From NCBI RefSeq assembly GCF_019320115.1, contig NC_089598.1:84887844-84951843 (forward strand): 64,000 nucleotides of DNA. Direction: 5' to 3'. This DNA comes from Miscanthus floridulus. Taxonomy: Eukaryota; Streptophyta; Magnoliopsida; Poales; Poaceae. A program made the translations under genes and the position numbers. This document shows, piece after piece, positions 56,309-64,000 of this stretch; the first letter of the stretch is position 1, and each line of letters opens with the position of its first letter. The notes under the pieces were generated by a model that did not search any database, was not told the DNA's origin, and was given only the letters and a program-made list of their open reading frames with translations.

Positions 56309-58399
56309 TCATGCGGGCACAATAGTGAATTTCTTCTTGACGTATGACCCTTGGTTATGATCTTGTTGTAACCATGGAGTGTCTTCATCATTTAACATGA
56401 TGCTTAGATCTTTCTTCACTATGAAGGGTGGAATTCGGACATTTCTTTCATAATCTTCTGACATGTCTGACTTGTCTTCAATTCCCACTATATTTATTTT
56501 CCCAGAAAGAACTATGTGGCGCTTTGGCTCATTGATCAATGAGTTGATGTCTTCGTTTTTTCCTCTCTTTGATTTTATAGACATGTCTTTCACATAGAAC
56601 ATCTGACTCACATCGGCAGCAAGGACGAATGGTTTGTCTTTGTACCCAATATTGTTGAGGTCCACTGTTGTCATTCCATACTCTTTGTCGACTGTTACCC
56701 CTCCTCTGGTTAGCTTCACCCATTGGCACTGGAACAAAGGGACTTTAAAATTAGGTGCGTAGTCTAGTTCCCATATATCTTCTATGCGGCCATAATATGT
56801 TTGTATATTCTCATTTGGATCTGTGCCATCTATGCGAACACCACTATTTTGATTGGTGCTCCTTTTATCTTGGGTAACTGTGTAAAATGTATTCTCATTT
56901 ATCTCGTACCCTTGGTACGTGAGGATATGCCATGATGGTTGCCTAGCCAACAAATACAGTTGCTCATCAATATTGTCATCGCCTTGATATTCTTTTCACA
57001 ACCAACCACTGAAACTTTCCATGTGCTGACGCCTAATCTAAGCTTCAGTCTTCCCTGGAAACTTGGATCGTAAAGCAGGCCAATCATTGATTGTTATGAA
57101 CAACATTGCTCGTAGGTCAAAGTATTCTTGTTTGTACTCATCCCAGACACGTACACCTGGTTTTTTCCATAAAACTAGAAGTTCTTCAACTAATGGCTTC
57201 AGATAGACATCAATGTCGTTGCCAGGTTGCCTCGGACCTTGGATGAGGATCGACATCATAATGAACTTCCGCTTCATGCATAACCATAGAGGAAGGTTGT
57301 AGATACATAGAGTAACTGGCCAAGTGCTATGACTAGTGCTCTGCTCCCCAAAAGGATTCATACCGTCTGTACTTAAGGCGAACCTTAAGTTTCTAGCCTC
57401 ATTTGCAAACTCTAGAAATTCCCTATCTATCGCTCTCCACTAGAACCCATCAGTTGGGTGTCTCAGCATATTGTCTACCTTACGGTCTTCTTTATGCCAC
57501 CACAACAACTTTGCATGGTCTTTATTTCTGAACAAACGTTTTAAGCGTGGTATTATAGGAGCATACCACATAACCTTGGTAGAGATTTTCTTTCTAGGAC
57601 ATTGTTCACCCTCGACGTCACCAGGATCATCGCGCCTGATCTTATACCGCGCTGCTTTACATACCGGGCATTCATCCAAATTCTCGTATTCATTGCCATG
57701 GTAGAGGATGCAGTCATTAGGACATGCATGTATCTTCTAGATTTTTAATCCCAAAGGGCAGACAACCTTTTTTGCTTCATACGTAGTGGTGGGCAATTCA
57801 TTTGGCTTTGGAAGCATCTTCTTTATGAGGTTCAATAAATTCCCAAATGCCTTGTCGGATACACCATTCTTTGCCTTCCACTGTAGCAATTTTAGTGTTG
57901 TACCCAGCTTTTTTTGCCCCTCTTCGGCCGTCGGGTATAGCAACTTCCTATGATCCTCAAGCATGCGCTCGAAATTAACTTTCTCTTTTTCACTTTCGCA
58001 TTCTTGTTGTGCATCACGAATGGCATCGCCAAGAGCATCACTGAGATCATCTTCTGCCGCTACCTCTTCTTCATCTCCCCCCATTGTAGTATCATCAAAG
58101 GCACCATACTGAGCAATAATGTCATCAATGTCTAAATCTTCTCCTTCACCTTCTTTCATCATGACGCCGCTTTCTCCATGCTTAGTCCAACATATATAGT
58201 TTGACATGAAACCTGACTTAAGCAAATGTGAATGAAGACTCATTAAGCTTGAATATTCCTTTAAATTCTTACATAGGACACATGGATAGCACATGAAACC
58301 ATCCCACTTATTTGCCTCGGCCACACCTAAGAAATAGTGCACGCCCTCAATAAAGTCCTGGGAGCGACGATCGGCATTGTACATCCAATGGCGTGACAT
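56309..58399 (-). pseudogene. CACTA-2 TNP2/TNPD-type transposase with internal deletion
   Basis: The start is at about 58399 (MSRHWMYN) after a splice acceptor. Transpos_assoc, an acidic linker and a KAFGNLL segment lead to a stop at 57737 (Gln to TAG; Gln is intact in CACTA-1). The next segment ends at 57440 (Gln to TAG). The beginning of Transposase_21 is present (57361-57070), but NDWPAL is joined directly to the RSKFPGKTEA segment that in CACTA-1 lies 1.3 kb further on, so the remainder of Transposase_21 and all of DUF4218 are gone. DUF4216 (56953-56309) is open to a normal end YVKKKFTIVPA. Stops at 57038 (Trp to TAG) and about 56996 (Arg to TGA) match CACTA-1. Confidence 0.85.
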
Positions 58400-58488
58400 A
58401 ATCTGCATTACACGACAAATTATGAAAACCTTGAACATAATTAAGTATTTTATTACACAACATAGATGACACACACACGGTTGATTAA

Positions 58489-59008
58489 TTAACTAAGCCT
58501 GGCTACAACGTAAGCAATCCCAACTATCACTAAACAAACTAAAACTACAATGCACTTCAGTAACATAATTATTTCATGACCGTACGCAACTAAAACAGAC
58601 AAATCATTCGTCTGTTGAATATCAATAAGCTTCTCCAGCTGGCTCACTGCCTCATCAGCAGCAGCCGCTACCTCAAGCACACCCAAATTCTGCACGTATG
58701 TAGCATAATCTTCCTCCTAGTACCAACCATCGCATCCATTGCCCTCCCACTGAAATTAAAGCAAAAATTATTTAGTCAAAAATATTCAAGAAAAGCAGGT
58801 CAATTAGCCATAATAATCAAATGCGTAAGAAACTCACATTGCGATCCGGGCACTTGTAGAAAACACGACCCTTGTTGGGTCCCTGTCTCTTAACTCGGTA
58901 CTCCATCACAATCTTCTGCTTACACTTGCCGCAGATAATGAGAGGGAGTTCTGGCCTAAGTCGTTTCGCAACCGAACGAGAGGCCGAGGATCCGGTACCA
59001 GTTGTCAT
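58489..59008 (-). pseudogene. CACTA-2 small GRF-zinc-finger / membrane protein (one stop)
   Basis: Exon 1 (59008 to about 58838) starts MTTGTGSSASRSVAKRLRP and encodes a GRF-type finger (CGKCKQKIVMEYRVK, GPNKGRVFYKCPDRN). Exon 2 (about 58752-58489, after an intact TTTCAG acceptor) supplies the last zinc ligand (GCDGWY), an EEDY segment, a short amphipathic stretch and a C-terminal hydrophobic helix (LLKCIVVLVCLVIVGIAY) before the stop. The only break is a TAG at about 58717 where CACTA-1 has Trp. About 150 residues if read through. The function is unknown; its conserved place and order in both elements suggests it belongs to the transposon. Confidence 0.65.
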
Positions 59009-59230
59009 CTACTTTCTATACTTATTTTTGCAAACTAGTGTAAATTTCATGTTTTCTAAAATAATATATTTAAACAAAACTAAAATTATTTATTTATCTA
59101 ACTAAACCATGAAATATGTACTATGTATAATAGTAAAATACCAAACTATCAAGTGATTTTACTATTGTAAATCATCATGTGATTTTGAGCTAAAAATGAC
59201 ATAGAAATCACATAGCTCAAAAACGTGTTT

Positions 59231-60005
59231 CAATAAATAACCATCCGTACTAGTTGACCTTGCTTACATGATCATCTCGGCGAGCATTTCTCCACCGGAC
59301 GGCACCGTACTTGGCCAAGGAAGAGCTCCAATTCTACGAGAAAGGCAACACGGTCTTCCACGACCGTTGCCGCTCTCCCTCGTAGAATCAAAGCTCCTCC
59401 TTGACGTCCGTTACCACTCGGCAAAGAACATGCTCGCTGAAATGAACACGGTCCGCAAGTTCAACTAGTATGGATTTTCTATAATTTTCTAACTATTTTC
59501 TAAGTTTTTCATTTCATGGAAAATTTAATTCTAAAAAATAAAAGGCATGATTTCTAAGTATTTCATTTCATGGAAAAAATAATTCTAAGTGACCTGCTCG
59601 ATATCGGTGAGCTCGCGGGCGTTTAGGTTGCCGAGGATAGTAACATTTGTAGATGACATTTGTAGCTCTGAAGTTATCAAATACCCATCAAATTATAGCT
59701 CAAAAACATGTTTCAATAAATAACCATCCGTACTAGTTGACCTTGCTTACGTGATCATCTCGACGAGCATTTCTCCACCGGACGGCACCGTACTTGACCA
59801 AGGAAGAGCTCCGATTCTATGAGAAAGGGAACACGGTCTTCCACGACCGTTGCCGCTCTCCCTCGTAGAATCAAAGCTCCTCCTTGACGTCCGTTACCGC
59901 TCGGCAGAGAACATGCTCGCCGAGCTGAACACGGTCCGCAAGTTCAACTAGTACGGATTTTCTACAATTTTCTAACTATTTTCTAAGTTTTTCATTTTAT
60001 GGAAA
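59231..60005. repeat. Direct repeat of about 290 bp, two copies, each with a hairpin
   Basis: 59231-59520 and 59711-60000 match closely. Each contains ATTCTACGAGAAAGG ... GACCGTTGCCGC ... CTCGTAGAAT, which can fold into a stem of about 30 bp with a short loop. It lies upstream of the GRF gene, in the 5' region of CACTA-2. Confidence 0.8.
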
Positions 60006-60394
60006 AATAAATTCTAAGATCACGTAAGCCGCCGGGGACGAGAATGGCGCGTGCTCTAGCGAGGACGAGCGAGGCGTGATTTTGATGAACTAATTTAACT
60101 TTTGTTTATCCAAACATATATGCAAATCATCATGTGATTTTGAGCTAAAAATGACATATAAAATCACAATAAAGTCCAACATATAAAGTTACATATGCAT
60201 CTACATCGCAAAATAAGATAAGCTACTGATAAAACATAAGAGGATTAAGTTTGTTACCTCCAAAATCGAAGAGCAACACCAATGGAGGGGGAGAGAGCAA
60301 GAACAACAGCAAGCTGAAGAATAGAGGCAGTGAGTTTGAATGGAATGGCTCGGGCTTGGGGAGGAAGAAATGAGCTGGTGTATAGGCCAGGATA

Positions 60395-60612
60395 ATTAGT
60401 CCTGGTTAGGGGGCCAAATCGGGACTAAAGATTAATATTTATTCCTAGGGCATCACCCAAACCGGGACTAAAAGCTTTAGTCCCGGCTGGTATTACCAAC
60501 CGGGACTAAAGGTAAACCTTTAGTCCCGATTGGTAATACCAGCCGGGACTAAAGATCCCTGCCCCGCGGACGACCGTTGGGCAGGGACCTTTAGTCCCGG
60601 GGGCAAAAAATG
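60395..60612. repeat. CACTA-2 right subterminal repeats
   Basis: Pairs of TTTAGTCCCGGCTGGTA and TACCAACCGGGACTAAAGG units, matching those at the left end in inverse arrangement. Confidence 0.88.
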
Positions 60613-61164
60613 CCGAGGCTAATGCTAAATTGGAACATCGTTCTAAAGTCTGTTATCTAGTAGTGCACCAACAACAACTTCACATGTGTCGCTTGGGCTA
60701 CATGGGCCAACTTCACAACTACTACAGGATACTAATGGGCTGGGATGATACATTCACCCCCTTAAGGGTTGACGCCCTCGGCAGCTCACCACATATATGT
60801 GGCAGATGTCTAGGACCACCCTTTGGTACACCCCTCCACGGGCACATGCAGCAAGGGTTGATGCTTCGAAAACCATAATGTGACACCCCAGCCCATTAGT
60901 ATCCTGTAATAGTTGTGAAGTTGGCCCATGTAGCCCAAGTGACACATGTGAAGTTGTTGTTGGTGGGTTTAGTACCACCTTGAAAGTTTAGGAGGATGAG
61001 GGCCAGCTTATAAGCCTTGTCGTTCCAAACGTAGTACATCCGGATTAACCCTTTTACACGAAGCAAGGACGAAAGTGTAAGAGAGGTGCTACATGTGTGT
61101 AGGCCCGTTCCACGTGTGGAGCTGGGCCATATAAGCAGTTTTGGATGCAGGGTGTTACACCATG

Positions 61165-63227
61165 ATTCCCCCTCTTTGGATCTCCTCATTCTCCTATCGA
61201 TGGTCCTCCCTCCTTTGAGGCTTCCTCCCCCCAAAGGCAGCATGTTGATTATCAGTTAGTGCCTTACAGCCGCATGGTTGTCGTCTGTTGGACTCGACTT
61301 AATCCTTTACAACTGCTTGTGGAATAGGGCTCTTCGGTGTTTGCCATCCGATGGTGGAACCAGTCAGGAACTTAGTGCTCGTAGTACATGTTTTGGTAGT
61401 AGGTTAGTTGCACCTATTGTTGTGTTTGTTGTTGTTTTGTTGATGTTGTTGTAACTCTCTTCTCTCACTATGCCATGTGTTTCTTGGACCTTTAAGGGTC
61501 ACCGTTGTAAGGTGCTTTGCATCCTTCATTACCGGCTTCGCCGGAATTAGTGGAAAATTATTTAAGTGGGGACTATCGTCCCCCAATGACCTCTCAAAAA
61601 AAATCCTATTCCACTTGTTCCAAAAATATATAGGTGTTCCATAGTATGTAATTATTAAGGCATAGTTTGTATTCGACAAGCAAATTGCATGAAATATAGA
61701 GACAAATCCACTTCATTTTTTGGATTGAGAGAAGTAATCAATTTTAATATATTATAAGTTTTTGGTAGCAATGTATTCACAACACATAATGAGTAGTGAA
61801 CAGATGACTAAAGTGCCATTATGAAATGATTAATAAAATACCTCAACAAACAATAACATCATGTTGCCCAACGGTTATATGAAATTAAACACAACACATT
61901 TTGCAATCGCATGTGTGGAACTCTAGACTAATATGGTAATAAAGAGCCCATCTAAACCTAACATGCCTTATGGAATTAATTTAAGTTGTCGTATCTATTA
62001 CATTTAGTCTTTCAAGTGAAGTGAGGGTATTTTTTTTCTTTTTGTCCGTGCATGAAGATGACTCTATAGCGTGTTTCTTCCTGGTGCTTTGGAAGTTGAG
62101 TGATGTCACACGAGTTTGAAGTTCCTCCTCTCCATGCATGATGGTTGCCTCCCATGCACCTGACTGCTCCCTCCTCCTTTGTAGCTCATCTTTCTTCCAC
62201 TTCAAACGGACCTATTCAATTCGAACACGATGCTCTTGCTCAGCCTGCATTTTGCTGCTGTACTTCACATTGTTGATCCATCCTAACACAATATTCTGTT
62301 TGTTTTTCACCACTTGTGCAAATCTTTGAGGGCATGTTGGCATTGCCGGATCCACCAATTTGAAGAAAGTGCAAGACTATGCTTAAAGGAGAGGTCACAA
62401 TGGGGTAATTCCCGTGAGGAAAAACAAGTTAGGGAAGCAAAAGTTCAATGAAACCTTGAAGTTGTCATCAAGATCTCTACCTTGAAGAAACCCCGATCGT
62501 ATTTGTGTCGTGTCCTGTGATTTGCCCATGTGCTCAACAAAACATGCCAGCCGCAATGACATTTAGGCCTCCCATGCCAAGGCGGCACTCCGAAGGGGTT
62601 AGACTTCCATATGACATTAGTGTTGAGAAATGAGATTTGGTGTAGAGGAGAGGTGTGCTCAAATGCACTAGATGGATAGGCACAGATTATTGTGGTTCAA
62701 TCGACCTGTGCAGGAGAGACGAGCATGGGTAACCATTTTGCTTTTTAGCATGGACAAATAAGTGTTACAGGAGTTAGGCTTTTTCAGAGATTAGACTAGA
62801 CCAATAAATGTTGCAGGCTAGAGACTTTTTAGAGATTGGACTAGACAAACAAATGTTGCAGGTTAAGCTTTTAAAAAAATTGGACCGTATAAATAAATAT
62901 TAAATTTTAGCCTTTTCAATGATTGGACGGGTCTAATAATAGTTGATCGTTCATTGTTTTTAGTGATTGACACACATAAAAGATTAAAGCGAACTTGTTA
63001 TTTATGAAAGATAAGTACATAGCATTGTATGAATTAGAAAAACATAAAATAAAATATAAGGATAACAAGGAAGACGAAGCCCTTGAACACAGTGGTGGAG
63101 CTTAGTTAGGGCTATAGTGGGCCATGGCCCCCCTAAGCTAGAAAATTGATAACGAAAGTCTTAATTTCACCACTTTAAGTCATAATAAAATACTAATATG
63201 CCCCCTCTCATTACATTTCATATCAAT
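61165..63227. other. Intergenic sequence with a weak protein remnant
   Basis: 61240-61640 is T-rich and ends in an A-run near 61597, like the 3' end of a retroelement transcript, but no coding part is attached. On the minus strand, 62330-61981 reads with one stop as a Lys/Glu/Gln-rich helical segment (WINNVKYSSKMQAEQEHRVR, then WKKDELQRRREQSGAWEAT). This is like the coiled-coil tails of plant transposon-associated proteins; I cannot name it. Degenerate repeats of GATTGGACTAGACAAACAAA type lie at 62753-62880. Nothing else is recognised. Confidence 0.35.
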
Positions 63228-64000
63228 CACTACTGGAATCTCTCTTTTTTCTGTGTGTGCGAAAACCCACGGAAAAATTCGAATACCGTCAGAAAAATAT
63301 TTTTCTAACGGTGTACCGTCAGAAAATAACCCACAGAATAGAATGACAGAAAAATCGACTTTTTCTGTGGGTTCACCGTCAGAAATAATTTTTCTGTGGG
63401 TCTCACACGCACAGAAAAATTGTGTTCACCCAGATTAAAAGTAATTTTTCTGTGTGTTAGTCCACACAGAAAAAAAGAAATAAACGCACAGAAAAACACA
63501 TATTTTTTTTCCGTTGGTCTAGTGAACTCACAGAAAAATTCATTTCGCCCAAATTAAAAATAATATTTCTATGCAGCCAGCCTCACAGAAAAATCCATAC
63601 AGTAATGAAGTCTACAAGCAGGGCTCGTAACTAATGACTATCATCATATTTCATCATACATGAATAGTATCATTTAGCCATGCATCAACATGTTACATTC
63701 AGCAATCTCAATACATATAATCAGCATGAAAGTTGTTACATATCATTGTTGTTCATAACAATAGACTCAATGTTTCAATGTTATTATACAGTTACAAAAC
63801 ACAATGTTATTGAAACTATATAAACAAAGCACGGCTGCTGATCAACATATCTACAATCTGTTCTCAAACTAAGAAATTCCCAAAGCCTCCTGCAAAAGAC
63901 CATTTTTCATTAATTAGAGTAATCTTGTGAATAGGAAAAAAATATTCAGAGGTAAAGAGAAAAGTAATTTCTAATAGACATTGAACTGAATTAACCAAAC
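63228..64000. mobile_element. CACTA-3: one terminus of a third CACTA element (runs off the window)
   Basis: CACTACTGGAATCTC at 63228 is a typical CACTA end. It is followed to about 63600 by many CAGAAAAA / TTTTTCTGTGGGT subterminal units in both orientations. These units differ completely from those of CACTA-1 and CACTA-2, so it belongs to another family. 63600-64000 is AT-rich with no recognised gene. Confidence 0.7.

Larger units (their letters stand above)
50035..60668 (-). mobile_element. CACTA-2 (En/Spm superfamily), 10.6 kb, genes on the minus strand
   Basis: The ends are 50038 (CACTACTACAGGA) and 60665 (inverse CACTACTAGATAACAG), flanked by the 3-bp duplication CAC (50035-50037, 60666-60668). 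The order of genes and repeats matches CACTA-1: GRF protein, TNP2, internal repeat cluster, TNPA-like/Ulp1 protein. Proteins differ from CACTA-1 at roughly a quarter of positions by eye. The TNP2 gene carries a 1.3-kb internal deletion, so this copy cannot make transposase. Confidence 0.88.
49872..61164. mobile_element. Fold-back element with long inverted arms, split by CACTA-2
   Basis: The left arm begins at 49877 (TGTGACACCCCGCATCC), runs to 50037, is interrupted by CACTA-2, and resumes 60669-60752. A 126-bp spacer (60753-60878) follows, then an inverted second arm 60879-61159 ending in TGCAGGGTGTTACA. CCATG flanks the whole unit (49872-49876 and 61160-61164). Without CACTA-2 it is about 652 bp. 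The left arm lacks about 36 bp present in the right arm. It carries no gene. Two LTRs in opposite orientation are an alternative reading. Confidence 0.65.

Overview
The window is a piece of plant nuclear genome, almost certainly from a grass, most likely a panicoid or andropogonoid grass (sorghum, sugarcane, Miscanthus or maize group). The evidence is a single intron-rich plant gene (a type-B cytokinin-type response regulator) in a sea of nested grass-type transposons: SIRE/Opie-like Copia elements, Ty3/Gypsy pieces, an L1-type LINE, Tourist/hAT/Mutator elements, and two CACTA (En/Spm) elements of 10-11 kb whose subterminal repeats (TTTAGTCCCGGTTGGT hairpins) are typical of grasses. I saw no bacterial, organellar or CRISPR features.

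Layout. 1-5632: a gag-only, non-autonomous Copia element (Copia-1) with two near-identical LTRs (the 5' one is cut by the window start), PBS, polypurine tract and an intact 709-residue gag. 5633-14128: an older Copia element (Copia-2) with decayed gag-pol; a Gypsy-type solo LTR (7721-8965, target duplication ACTAG) sits inside its second gag zinc knuckle. 14128-17370: 5' part of a minus-strand Gypsy element. 17376-19560: AT-rich sequence with a GATA microsatellite and no gene.

19600-29110 holds the only apparent host gene: a type-B response regulator of six coding exons (20343-28665, about 677 residues). Its GARP/Myb-like DNA-binding domain looks intact, but the receiver domain has lost the phospho-accepting aspartate (Asn64) and part of the acidic pocket. 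Its second coding intron (5.4 kb) is filled by a minus-strand LINE, two copies of a 0.4-kb repeat (one inside the LINE) and a 212-bp solo LTR. 29110-33686 is a 3' flank with a fold-back MITE and a triple nest (Tourist MITE in a hAT element in a tRNA-derived SINE).

33687-44943 (CACTA-1, duplication ATA) and 50038-60665 (CACTA-2, duplication CAC) are two large related CACTA elements, both read on the minus strand with the same gene order: a small GRF-zinc-finger/membrane protein, a TNP2/TNPD-type transposase, then a Transposase_24 (TNPA-like) protein with a C-terminal Ulp1-type cysteine protease. All are decayed; several stop codons occupy the same positions in both elements, and CACTA-2 has lost the core of TNP2. 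Both carry a cluster of subterminal-type repeats internally, upstream of the second gene. Between them lie a (gaaaca)-rich repeat region, a hAT (TTF/ZMYM-type) transposase pseudogene, a Mutator-like element with 9-bp duplication and GC-rich cargo, and an unrecognised GC-rich gene fragment. CACTA-2 itself landed in one arm of a fold-back element (49877-61159). From 63228 to the end is the terminus of a third CACTA element with different subterminal repeats.

The possibly under-described biology is in (a) the pseudo-receiver type-B regulator and (b) the three-gene CACTA architecture with protease, GRF protein and internal repeat cluster.
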